From NCBI GenBank assembly GCA_964393115.1, contig CAYMST010000189.1, positions 1-9,429 of the forward strand: a stretch of 9,429 nt of DNA. Reading direction: 5' to 3'. Shown piece after piece: positions 1-7,616 of this stretch. The notes under the pieces were generated by a model. It made no database searches and was not told the DNA's origin. It saw only the letters and a program-made list of their open reading frames with translations. This DNA comes from CAYMST01 sp964393115. Its GTDB lineage: Bacteria; Bacteroidota; Bacteroidia; Cytophagales; Cyclobacteriaceae. Each line of letters starts with the position of its first letter. The first letter of the stretch is position 1. The position numbers and the translations under genes were made by a program.

Positions 1-42
1 ACTTGACTATTCCTATGAATAACCAGAAAAGAAAAGCTCTGA
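1..42. other. non-coding end of the window after GH27
   Basis: 42 nt downstream of the GH27 stop codon. I see no terminator hairpin and no start of another gene in it, so the operon may continue beyond the window. Confidence 0.5.
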
Positions 43-1452
43 CTACTTGGCAGAGATTTTATACAATGCCGTACCATGCGGGGGCACTGTGATACTTAAA
101 GTCTTTTCCAAATCTCCAATATTTTTTTTCCCCCATAGATCTCTTACGACACCATTTTTCTCCTTCCAAAAACGATTTGTATTCAATACCAGGGTTTTAT
201 TTTCAGCGTCAGTGTTAATGACTGCAAGGTATTTCCCTTCTTCTCCTTTGATATTAGACGTCCATACCGAAAATGATTCGTTGTGCTTGACCTCCTTTTG
301 ATTGTAAGCAGTCTTATTCACCTGTATCACTTCATCATTCGTGAGAAGGCCTAAAGTATGATGATCGTTTTCAGGAAGGTATCCCCCCATGAATAGTGGC
401 GATGCAAACATACACCAGACGCTCATGACCGTTTTCTTTTCCTCCTCTGAAAATCGTGAGTATTCATTTCCTATATTTCCGCTGGTATCTTTAATCAACG
501 AAGCGACCCAGTCGTCTCCGCCAGTGATACGTAGTTTACCAAATGGCAACATATCTAAATCTGGATGCCCTACCTTGATATCATACTTTTTCCAATTTCT
601 GTATAAATCAATTTGCTTTAGGACAAAATCCCAGTGGTCCCAAAAGTCGTTAGATACACGCCACATGTTAGCGTTAGCATCTAAGAATTCATGGTCTCTT
701 GTTTGTGCCGGCCCTGGTGATAGGCTTAACATCATGGAGCGCTCGGCAGCATTTATTGCTTCACTTAAGGTCTTAATTTCTTTTTTATTGATTGGGCTCA
801 ACATATTATCAGCTTTGATAAAGTCAACTCCCCAACTTGAGTATAGGTCTACTATTGAGTTGTAATAATCGATACCACCAGGAATATCTGTATTCACACC
901 ATACATGCTGCTATTCCATTTACAAGTATCTGCAAAGTTAAAAATCTGTTTTGCGGTGTATTTTGAATCTTTAATCGGTAAATCCTGATCAACGGCATTC
1001 CATGGAATTCCTCGCATGATATGAATCCCGAACTTTAATCCTTTGCTGTGTACGTAGTCTGCAAGGTATTTAAACCCTTGTCCATTTTTGGCGGAAGGGA
1101 ACTTATCAGTATTGGGAATCAGTCTTCCATAAGCATCTAGCGATTGAGAAGGTTGGTACACATCGGCCATCGTGGTTTTCACCTCAGGCGAATAGTACCA
1201 ACCTAAATCAACTACAAGATATTCCCATCCAAAATCTTTTAAATGCTCAGCCATGTAATCTGCTACTTGTATGACTTGCTCCTCAGTAATCTCGAACCCA
1301 AGACAGTCCCAGCTGTTCCATCCCATCGGAGGAGCTGGTTTAGCGTCTAAGCTATTTTCCTTGTCTTTCTTCTTGTCTTTATCGATACCGAAGGCGTTTC
1401 CGCAAAGTATGAGCAATAGTAAGCCAGCACAGATTCTTGATATCTGAAACAT
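43..1452 (-). CDS. GH27-family glycoside hydrolase (alpha-galactosidase-like), periplasmic
   Basis: A 469-residue retaining exo-glycosidase of family GH27, predicted to cleave terminal alpha-linked galactose or a related sugar from imported oligosaccharides. Seen: a signal peptide at residues 1-22 (hydrophobic 9-17, A-x-G cleavage near 20-22) and a Lys/Asp-rich linker at 24-38. A (beta/alpha)8 barrel at about 40-385 opens with PPMGWNSWD (41-49). The nucleophile is Asp215 in IKADN; the acid/base is Asp269, four residues after Arg265 in WRVSND. A C-terminal beta-domain covers about 390-467. Cys17 is preceded by Leu, so there is no lipobox, and there is no T9SS tail; the periplasm is the inferred location. 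Oddities: the usual family motif IDDCW reads VDLGW here (81-85), and the Cys following the nucleophile is absent. It is the last gene of the susC operon visible, after a 103-nt gap. Family assignment is firm; the sugar specificity is not. Alternatives are alpha-N-acetylgalactosaminidase or beta-L-arabinopyranosidase activity, both known in GH27. Confidence 0.9.
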   Translation of the reverse strand: MFQISRICAGLLLLILCGNAFGIDKDKKKDKENSLDAKPAPPMGWNSWDCLGFEITEEQVIQVADYMAEHLKDFGWEYLVVDLGWYYSPEVKTTMADVYQPSQSLDAYGRLIPNTDKFPSAKNGQGFKYLADYVHSKGLKFGIHIMRGIPWNAVDQDLPIKDSKYTAKQIFNFADTCKWNSSMYGVNTDIPGGIDYYNSIVDLYSSWGVDFIKADNMLSPINKKEIKTLSEAINAAERSMMLSLSPGPAQTRDHEFLDANANMWRVSNDFWDHWDFVLKQIDLYRNWKKYDIKVGHPDLDMLPFGKLRITGGDDWVASLIKDTSGNIGNEYSRFSEEEKKTVMSVWCMFASPLFMGGYLPENDHHTLGLLTNDEVIQVNKTAYNQKEVKHNESFSVWTSNIKGEEGKYLAVINTDAENKTLVLNTNRFWKEKNGVVRDLWGKKNIGDLEKTLSITVPPHGTALYKISAK

Positions 1453-1555
1453 TTTTTAAAAAATTCTGGTGTAAATACTTATGTAAACTGAAGTTTTAAC
1501 TTCTTAGATTTAATCTATTCATTAAAGCCCTTTCATTAAAAAGGCTTCTTAACCA
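1453..1555 (-). other. 103-nt gap between the CBM9-like gene and GH27
   Basis: An A/T-rich spacer, much longer than the 6- and 11-nt gaps earlier in the operon. It contains one possible RNA hairpin (1525-1547, listed separately). I find no good TAnnTTTG promoter element here on the minus strand and no Shine-Dalgarno sequence before the GH27 start codon, which is preceded by an A/T-rich run as is common in Bacteroidota. GH27 is therefore most simply read as part of the upstream operon, but an internal promoter or an mRNA processing site in this gap cannot be excluded. Confidence 0.6.
1525..1547 (-). other. possible intercistronic RNA hairpin
   Basis: On the minus-strand transcript the arms AAGCCUUUU and AAAGGGCUU can pair over 9 bp, including one G-U pair, around a 5-nt loop. 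The following sequence (UAAUGAAUAG) is not a U-tract, so this is not a classical intrinsic terminator. It starts about 8 nt after the stop codon of the CBM9-like gene. It could be a weak attenuator or a 3'-end stabiliser that sets GH27 levels below those of the binding proteins. It may also be chance pairing in A/T-rich DNA. Confidence 0.35.
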
Positions 1556-2551
1556 CTATCGTTTAGAAATTCTGATTGTTTCTAACTCGTTAGCAGCGTT
1601 TATTAATCTTAACGTGTATAGGCTAGGCTTTAAGAACCCTAGATCTACCTGACCGTTTCTGATGTTTTCGAATGACCTCATCATTCTACCGGTCATGTTG
1701 AAGATTTCTACTTTCTTAATCGACTTATCATCAAATGAGATCAAACCAGTCGTAGGGTTAGGATACGCTGTATTGCTTAACTTTTTATCCACAGAGTTGA
1801 TTGTTGGCACAATCTCTTCCGAGCTAAGTGTTAAACTACCGAATACAGCCGGGCTTTTCCACGCATTTCCATCAACGTCATTCCAAGTGTACTGACCAAT
1901 TCGCTCATACGTATTATTTACAGCGTCACCATCTTCGATTTCGAATCCTACAATTGAATCTGCCGCCAAAGAAGGGTCGTAGCTAATACCATTCGCTTCG
2001 AATAACATTGGTAAGTCAAGCATCATTTCTAACGTCTGAATATCGCCATTATGCGCAACAGCAGCATTGTAAATACCGTCGGCTTTAAATTCTGGAGACC
2101 ATCCATTGAACCTTCCATCTTGATTCTTCTTATCAGTAGCCGCATCCATATCAAAACGAAGCCAAAACTGTGTAGAATCATAACCTTCTGGGAATCTGCC
2201 GCCTAGTGCAAAGTGTAAAGCGATATAATCACCTTTGAACACTGCATTATCAGGGCTGAATGGTAATAAGTCTGAATCTTCTCGCTCTACTAAAACATAG
2301 ATTCTAGAGTTATCGGCCCATGCAATCTTAACAGATGTTTCAGAATGTAATGGATCACCAATAATTGTAGTTGCATTAATGGCATCCACTAAGCCCCACT
2401 CAGGATCGTTTGCAATACCGTCGATTTCTGGACTGGTAGTAAACTTCTTAATCGTTGCACTTGCAGTACCTTGAGCAAAAACGCGGTTGTTACTGATCAA
2501 GAACGCGCATACCAATAGCGCTCCCCAGATCATAGGGTATCTGTTTTTCAT
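1556..2551 (-). CDS. CBM9-like carbohydrate-binding protein with T9SS type A sorting domain
   Basis: A 331-residue secreted protein, predicted to bind glycan outside the cell without cutting it. Seen: a signal peptide at 1-26 (hydrophobic 8-19, cleavage after VFA). A family-9-type sugar-binding/DOMON-like beta-sandwich covers about 33-242. It opens with the hallmark SPEIDGIANDPEW (40-52), continues with DNSRIYVLVERED (80-92), and ends with FGSLTL (237-242). Conserved Trp/Phe residues around 130-151 could stack on sugars. A short linker leads to a C-terminal sorting domain (about 258-331) with AYPNPTTG (262-269), VEIFNMTGR (281-289) and a basic end, ISKR, typical of T9SS type A tails. Export by T9SS and surface attachment or release follow from that family. 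It starts 11 nt after the susD stop codon, so it is co-transcribed and occupies the slot where SusE/SusF-like surface binding proteins often sit. No glycosidase motif is visible. The ligand is unknown. Confidence 0.85.
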   Translation of the reverse strand: MKNRYPMIWGALLVCAFLISNNRVFAQGTASATIKKFTTSPEIDGIANDPEWGLVDAINATTIIGDPLHSETSVKIAWADNSRIYVLVEREDSDLLPFSPDNAVFKGDYIALHFALGGRFPEGYDSTQFWLRFDMDAATDKKNQDGRFNGWSPEFKADGIYNAAVAHNGDIQTLEMMLDLPMLFEANGISYDPSLAADSIVGFEIEDGDAVNNTYERIGQYTWNDVDGNAWKSPAVFGSLTLSSEEIVPTINSVDKKLSNTAYPNPTTGLISFDDKSIKKVEIFNMTGRMMRSFENIRNGQVDLGFLKPSLYTLRLINAANELETIRISKR

Positions 2552-2562
2552 GATATTAGTTA

Positions 2563-4257
2563 TTAGTTATTATTAAAAAAATTAGGATTCATTGTTACAT
2601 CTACCGTAGGCAATTCCAGGTAGTATTTTTCACGGGTAGGTAGCACTTCAATATTACCCACTTGCTCTGCCATCATTTCAGGATTAGCATTTCTCCAATC
2701 TTGTATGTCTTTGGCCACTTCTTCAACCATTTCTAGGCGCTGCAAATCGAACCATCGACTTTCAAACTCTCCTACAAATTCATAGTTACGCTCACTGACC
2801 ACGGCGTCAATAAACGCTTCAGCACCCATGGCCGCAGAAAGATCCACTGCAGAAGCTGCATCTACAGGCAGTCTATTTGCTCTTCTTCTGACCATATTTA
2901 CCGCTTCAAGTGCATCCGCATTGATACCACCGGACCGTGCCTGAGCTTCAGCATAAGTTAACAGCACATGCGCATAACGGTACGTGTGTACGGCGCGTGA
3001 AGAACTTTCTGGAACAGCAGCATATGTTGAGTCATGAGGGAAGTCTTCTGTACTTCTCCATTTCGCAATGTGAGGGGCCTTTGATCGACTATCTTGCCAC
3101 TCAATCCAGTTCTCTGGTAAAAACTGAGGATTATCCTCTCCATCTCTATCACTAAGATCGTACCATCCAGTAGTAAACGACACTTCCTTTCTATAGCTAT
3201 CCGGATATCCTAAGAAATACTGTGGTTCTACAATGACATCATACCAAGCATTCGTCCATTTCAAACCAAACTCCTCAAATGGTCTAAGTCCTTCAGGTGC
3301 TAGATTTGTAGCCGATCCTAGTCGGTTATAACCGAATATAACGATTTGCTCTTTGTTAAAATCATTAGCGAATAACCATAGGTCTTGATAATCATCCATT
3401 AGACCATAGCCGTAGCGATCAGCATCATCAATAATTTCCTTGGCAGTACTCGCAGCCATAGCGTACTTGTCTGTTTGATTAAGTGGCCACCCCCCCATGT
3501 GCAAATAGACGTTTGCTAAAATGGCTTTGGACCACCCTGACGTAGGAAGAGATCTATTTCCTCTTCCTGAAACATTCGATCTATCACCAGCAGCTTTCCA
3601 TATATCAGGTAAGTCGGCCCAAGCTTGTGCATCATAGAGTGCAGAAACTTCTTCAGCTGTATACGCAGCAGGAAGTTTGTCACCTGCTGAAGTTAATAGC
3701 TCCACAATGTACTCATAAGCCTTCTCAGTAGTTGCAAATTCAGCATCCGAAAAATTCCCATTGTAGCCATAGTTTAATGGAATATCCCCCCATAGTCTCG
3801 TTAAGTTGAAGTATGAATGCGCTTGCAACGTCTGACACATGGCTTTTACCATATCTTTTGTTCCCTCGCTCACCGGCACATTATTCACGTTGTCAATCAT
3901 CCAGTTTGCATTTCTAATAAGGGTATAGTTATTGTTCCATATCTCTACCGCACGCTTATTATTAGCCGGAACATCGTACCTATCGAACTCCCTAAAAGGA
4001 AGCTTCTCTGGGTGAAGATTTACCGCCGTAAGTTGCTCGGAACCCGCATGAGGAGCAAGAGCGGTTGTATTATCATATACCTGCGAGGCAGCATTGAGCA
4101 CCGAATTCATTGCCGCCATCATATCGTCACTATTATTGAAGAAGTTACTTGCAACGAGACGATCTTTCGGTTCTTCCTCCAAATAATCGGAACACCCCAT
4201 GGTACCCACTAATAACAGTACCATTAATTCTATTACTAATATTTTATTCAATGACAT
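2563..4257 (-). CDS. susD-like: SusD/RagB-family glycan-binding lipoprotein
   Basis: A 564-residue outer-membrane lipoprotein that binds oligosaccharide at the cell surface and acts as the lid of the neighbouring SusC channel. Seen: a lipoprotein signal peptide with TMGC (19-22), giving Cys22 as the lipidated residue, followed by SDYLEEEP, a typical SusD mature start. The N-terminal SusD-like domain covers about 25-260, with TPR-type helices such as AILANVYLHMGG (245-256). The C-terminal RagB/SusD domain covers about 300-564, with YRYAHVLLTYAEAQARSG (426-443), NMVRRRANR (454-462) and the family hallmark ERNYEF...RWFDLQRL (489-508). It ends in NPNFFNNN, close to the usual NPNY-type end. Length is normal for the family (about 480-620). 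It starts 6 nt after the susC stop codon, the standard tight pairing. Several Trp residues at 334-396 could form the aromatic binding platform, but the ligand cannot be inferred. Confidence 0.95.
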   Translation of the reverse strand: MSLNKILVIELMVLLLVGTMGCSDYLEEEPKDRLVASNFFNNSDDMMAAMNSVLNAASQVYDNTTALAPHAGSEQLTAVNLHPEKLPFREFDRYDVPANNKRAVEIWNNNYTLIRNANWMIDNVNNVPVSEGTKDMVKAMCQTLQAHSYFNLTRLWGDIPLNYGYNGNFSDAEFATTEKAYEYIVELLTSAGDKLPAAYTAEEVSALYDAQAWADLPDIWKAAGDRSNVSGRGNRSLPTSGWSKAILANVYLHMGGWPLNQTDKYAMAASTAKEIIDDADRYGYGLMDDYQDLWLFANDFNKEQIVIFGYNRLGSATNLAPEGLRPFEEFGLKWTNAWYDVIVEPQYFLGYPDSYRKEVSFTTGWYDLSDRDGEDNPQFLPENWIEWQDSRSKAPHIAKWRSTEDFPHDSTYAAVPESSSRAVHTYRYAHVLLTYAEAQARSGGINADALEAVNMVRRRANRLPVDAASAVDLSAAMGAEAFIDAVVSERNYEFVGEFESRWFDLQRLEMVEEVAKDIQDWRNANPEMMAEQVGNIEVLPTREKYYLELPTVDVTMNPNFFNNN

Positions 4258-4263
4258 GATTTC

Positions 4264-7200
4264 TTAAAATTTCGCTTTAATACTAAACATCGTTGTACGT
4301 GGTACTGGATAGCTTCCTGCATCAAATCCATATCGCGTATCACCATCGTCGTTTGATACTGAACTATTTGCCTCTGGATCGTAACCTCTATAGTCAGTGA
4401 TGGTCGCAAGATTTTGTATGCTCATCGCCAGGGTAACATCAGAGAAGCCAATTACCTTATTAGGCACTTTATACGACAACGAAACATTTTGAATTCGTAT
4501 AAAATCAGCCTTCTGCAGTACATAGTCAGATATACCTAAGTTTCGATTGGCTAAATCTTGCGGAATATCTGTTTCTGTGTTTTCAGGCGACCAGAAATTA
4601 GTAAAGTCCTTATGGTTAGGTACCGTTCTATTCGCCCTACCTGTAGCACTTAAGAAGTATAGGTTGTTATACACTTGTCTGTTTAAGGCTCCTACTAAGA
4701 ATACGTTAACAGAAAAGTTAGAGTAGCTAAATGTATTATTCCAACCCCAAGTAAAGTCCGGAGTGGCAGAGCCCATCGGTATTCTATCCGCGGCATTAAT
4801 AACTGAGTCATTGTTAACATCCCGATATTTCGGATCACCCGGATCGGCACGATATACATCGGCTAAATCAGCTTCCGATTCTTGCCATACCCCCTGGTAG
4901 TCTAGAAGGTAATGTGTATTCAATGGATGACCTTCACGAATCAAGAAAGTACGTGTTCCACCTACTAAGCCTGACCACCCTGCCGGCATCTGTTGAAAAA
5001 CATCTCCAGCAGGTAATTTTTCGACTTGGTTCTTGATGTAAGAAAGGTTGATGTTTGAATTCCAAGTAAACTTCCCTCTCTGAAACGGTCTTAGACCAAG
5101 TGAGATATCAACACCTTGGTTGCTTACTTCACCAAGATTTATCCATCTCTGTCCTCCTCCAACAAAAGGCTCCACATCTTGTTGAAACAATAAATCTTCG
5201 GTGATCTTTCTAAACCAATCAAAAGTTAAGTCAACCGCACCATCAAATAAGGAAAGGTCGAACCCAATGTTCGTTTGAGACGTTGTTTCCCAATTGAGCG
5301 TTGGACTTGCATATAAGTCTAATCCAAACCCCGTAGAAAAAGCGGAGTTATCATACGAGTAAGACTGATCACCAATATCATTGCTTAAGGTACCGAGTGT
5401 TTCATAGGCAGGTATAGATTCATTTCCTGTTTGTCCGTAACTCAGTCTGAAACTCAAGTTATCAATCGGATCCACATTCTTTAAGAAGTTTTCTTCAGAA
5501 AGTCTCCATAAGAACGCTCCTGATACAAATGTTCCAAATTTTTGATTTTGGAACTTCGAAGATCCATCCCTTCTACCTGATACTGTAAACGTATACTTGT
5601 CATCAATACTGTAGTTCAAGCGACCTAACCAAGATACCAATTGCGACTCTACGATAGAGAAATTTGTACTGCCGTCTTCTGCTGCTACACCTCCAAAATT
5701 ATTTGCGCCGAAATAATCGTTAGGTATATTTTGCTCTCTATATCGGAAGTCATCTCTTCTGCGATATGCAATTTCATTGACAAGAGTTAAATCCAAACGA
5801 TGTGAGCTAAAAAGATCTCGTTTGTAATTCAACATATTCGTGTTTTGAATATTGTAAGTGACATTATTCCTAAATTGAGATTTTGGCCCGTTTGTGGCTG
5901 CCCACGATGTATTGCCTGTTGCAAAGCGACGTTGTTCCCATTCGTTCCAGTCAACACTCACGTAAGAGTCAATCGAAAGGCCGTCAATAGGCTTCACTGT
6001 TATACCCGCTCTTGCCATGATGAAATCAGTAACTACGTCTGAGTTATCTTCAGTAGATTCCGCTATAGGGTTTAAGGTGGCCTGATTCCATGGGTCTCGA
6101 CCCCAAGTTCCATCTTCGTTCCTTACTGGGATGTGTGGACTATAAGTTGCTGCTCCTACCATTCTGGTGCCACCCGAGTTGTTATGTCCGACGTCTCTTG
6201 ACAAACTCGCATTTAAATTCATAGACACGAAGTCTGAAACATCATACCTAAGGTTGTTTCTGAGTGTAAACCTTTTATAGTCCGAGTTTATGATTACTCC
6301 TTGTTGGTCTACGTACCCAAGAGAGGTATATGTTTTTACTTTATCGGAACCACCTGAAACAGATATCTGATATTTTTGAAAGGATGCCTGACGAAGCATT
6401 TCGTCTTGCCAATCCGTTCCAGAACCAACGGGGTAGCTTGAATTAATAGAATCCTGCGTGATACCTTGTAAGATTCCGTTACGTCCAATAGCTTCGGAAT
6501 ATCTCGTCATATCATTTAGATATTCATTCGCATCAGTGTATACATCGATGTACTTATTTCTTGGTACCTCCGCTACTCCTGAAGAAATTTCAATGTCAAT
6601 AGACTTGCTATTGAAGCTACCTCCTTTTGTCGTAATTAAAACTACTCCATTAGCCCCTCTGTTTCCATAAAGTGCCGTAGATGAAGCATCTTTTAGCACT
6701 TGTATATCCTTAATATCCGTTGGGTTAATATCTCTGATCCCTCTGCCTTGGGGAAGAATTACCCCGTCGACAACGTATAGTGGTTCATTTGATAAATTTA
6801 TGGAGTTTGTTCCCCTTACTCTTACTCTTAGATTTTGACCTGGTGCTCCCGAAGCTACGTTCACCTGGACGCCCGCAGCACGACCTTGTAATACCTGGTC
6901 TACGTTAATTACCGGTTGAGCCTGAAACGACTCGGTGTCTATTGATTTAGTAGCACCGGTAACATCTTTCTTTTGAAGAGTACCATAACCTACCACCACA
7001 ATTTCTTCAAGTGCCGTTACATTAGGTTTGAGAACAATTTTCAAGTCACTCATCGATGTTTCGACGAGCATTGACTTTGTCACGTAGCCTATATAAGAGA
7101 AGTTAAGCGTACTTCCCTTAGCCACACTCAGATTAAAATTTCCGTCTATATCTGTAACCGTTCCTTCACCAGCTACTTCTGTTGAAATGGCTACTCCGGG

Positions 7201-7398
7201 AAGTGATCCCGACTCGTCCGACACATTGCCCGAGATAGTTATCTTTTCTTGAGCAAATGCATTAGCACCTATTAACACAAACAGAACGAAAAGAGCCTTC
7301 ACCTTTGATTTGAGTGCGCTTCCATTGGTACTGAAACCAATATCGATTAAGTTTTTTACAATAATGGGAACTTCCCATTTAGCATCTAGTTTATACAT
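4264..7398 (-). CDS. susC-like: SusC/RagA-family TonB-dependent outer-membrane transporter
   Basis: A 1044-residue outer-membrane importer of oligosaccharides, driven by TonB-ExbBD and paired with the SusD lipoprotein encoded next. Seen: a hydrophobic signal at about 34-49 ending ANAFA/Q; a carboxypeptidase-regulatory-like beta domain at about 53-125; a TonB-box-like EEIVVVGYGTLQKKDVTGA (131-149); a plug domain at about 145-262 containing the SusC signature VLKDASSTALYGNRGANG (234-251); then a long beta-barrel ending in MFSIKAKF with the terminal Phe expected for barrel assembly. There is no FecR-interacting N-terminal extension, so anti-sigma control through this protein is unlikely. The ATG start used here places 30 or so residues before the hydrophobic segment. 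A GTG at 7302-7300 (Val33) would give a more compact signal peptide and a 1012-residue product. No Shine-Dalgarno sequence decides between them. It is the first gene of the operon, with a candidate promoter about 106 nt upstream. The transported glycan is unknown. Confidence 0.96.
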   Translation of the reverse strand: MYKLDAKWEVPIIVKNLIDIGFSTNGSALKSKVKALFVLFVLIGANAFAQEKITISGNVSDESGSLPGVAISTEVAGEGTVTDIDGNFNLSVAKGSTLNFSYIGYVTKSMLVETSMSDLKIVLKPNVTALEEIVVVGYGTLQKKDVTGATKSIDTESFQAQPVINVDQVLQGRAAGVQVNVASGAPGQNLRVRVRGTNSINLSNEPLYVVDGVILPQGRGIRDINPTDIKDIQVLKDASSTALYGNRGANGVVLITTKGGSFNSKSIDIEISSGVAEVPRNKYIDVYTDANEYLNDMTRYSEAIGRNGILQGITQDSINSSYPVGSGTDWQDEMLRQASFQKYQISVSGGSDKVKTYTSLGYVDQQGVIINSDYKRFTLRNNLRYDVSDFVSMNLNASLSRDVGHNNSGGTRMVGAATYSPHIPVRNEDGTWGRDPWNQATLNPIAESTEDNSDVVTDFIMARAGITVKPIDGLSIDSYVSVDWNEWEQRRFATGNTSWAATNGPKSQFRNNVTYNIQNTNMLNYKRDLFSSHRLDLTLVNEIAYRRRDDFRYREQNIPNDYFGANNFGGVAAEDGSTNFSIVESQLVSWLGRLNYSIDDKYTFTVSGRRDGSSKFQNQKFGTFVSGAFLWRLSEENFLKNVDPIDNLSFRLSYGQTGNESIPAYETLGTLSNDIGDQSYSYDNSAFSTGFGLDLYASPTLNWETTSQTNIGFDLSLFDGAVDLTFDWFRKITEDLLFQQDVEPFVGGGQRWINLGEVSNQGVDISLGLRPFQRGKFTWNSNINLSYIKNQVEKLPAGDVFQQMPAGWSGLVGGTRTFLIREGHPLNTHYLLDYQGVWQESEADLADVYRADPGDPKYRDVNNDSVINAADRIPMGSATPDFTWGWNNTFSYSNFSVNVFLVGALNRQVYNNLYFLSATGRANRTVPNHKDFTNFWSPENTETDIPQDLANRNLGISDYVLQKADFIRIQNVSLSYKVPNKVIGFSDVTLAMSIQNLATITDYRGYDPEANSSVSNDDGDTRYGFDAGSYPVPRTTMFSIKAKF

Positions 7399-7470
7399 AG
7401 TTATTAATTAGGCCATTAAACATGTGGCAAAACTGAAACCTTACTTTCTTACACGCTTTGTCCAAATTCA

Positions 7471-7589
7471 AGCGGTTAGCCATTTTTAGATTTTAGCGGT
7501 ATTTCAAAAGTAAGCGGTGGACAGAGGGATTTGAGAAGCATTTTACGCCTGAATATTGATAATTTCCGTTAGTCGATGAAAAGAGCGGT
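7471..7589 (-). repeat. four copies of AGCGGT (ACCGCT on the coding strand) around the promoter
   Basis: The hexamer AGCGGT occurs on the plus strand at 7471-7476, 7495-7500, 7513-7518 and 7584-7589, always in the same orientation. On the transcribed strand it reads ACCGCT. One copy directly abuts the upstream side of the candidate -7 box, one sits at about the predicted start of transcription, one lies in the leader, and one lies about 70 bp upstream. Four copies of a given hexamer in about 120 bp is far above chance expectation, although this motif was picked after the fact. They could be half-sites for a transcription factor; no regulator is encoded in the window. Confidence 0.5.
7505..7512 (-). 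promoter_or_regulatory. candidate Bacteroidota -7 promoter element for the susC operon
   Basis: The minus strand reads TACTTTTG, a full match to the Bacteroidota housekeeping sigma -7 consensus TAnnTTTG. It is the only full match I found on that strand in this intergenic region. It would place the transcription start near 7498 and give a 5' leader of about 100 nt before the susC ATG. The matching -33 TTTG is not present at the usual spacing; the minus strand there reads GCTTCTCA. A promoter with a good -7 and no -33 would fit one that depends on an activator, as expected for an inducible glycan operon, but this is inference. Confidence 0.5.
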
Positions 7590-7616
7590 TTCAGCGTCAA
7601 TTTGTAGCAATTTACG
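7506..7616. repeat. imperfect direct duplication in the promoter region (units 7506-7547 and 7579-7616)
   Basis: The two units share four short blocks in the same order on the plus strand. These are AAAAG (7506, 7579), AGCGGT (7513, 7584), ATTTG (7529, 7600) and AGCATTTTACG/AGCAATTTACG (7537, 7606; 10 of 11 identical). The distance from AGCGGT to ATTTG is 16 nt in both units, and the other distances differ by only 2 nt. The offset between units is 69-73 bp. The first unit contains the candidate -7 box (TACTTTTG on the minus strand); at the matching place the second has CTCTTTTC. This looks like an old tandem duplication of a promoter or operator segment, or two sites held by selection. Confidence 0.45.

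Noticed and set aside
389..865. Plus-strand open frame of 158 codons inside GH27
   Set aside because: It lies wholly antisense to a well-supported GH27 gene and its translation has no recognisable domain or signal.
1402..1404. Lipoprotein signal in GH27 (Cys17)
   Set aside because: The residue before the Cys is Leu, not Gly/Ala/Ser, so the site does not fit a lipobox; a normal signal-peptidase I site follows at about residue 22.
2507..2509. Lipoprotein signal in the CBM9-like protein (Cys15)
   Set aside because: The Cys is preceded by Val and lies inside the hydrophobic core; the protein has a T9SS tail and a normal cleavage site near residue 26.
3817..4212. Plus-strand open frame of 131 codons inside the susD-like gene
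   Set aside because: Antisense shadow of a strongly supported coding region, with no recognisable protein features.
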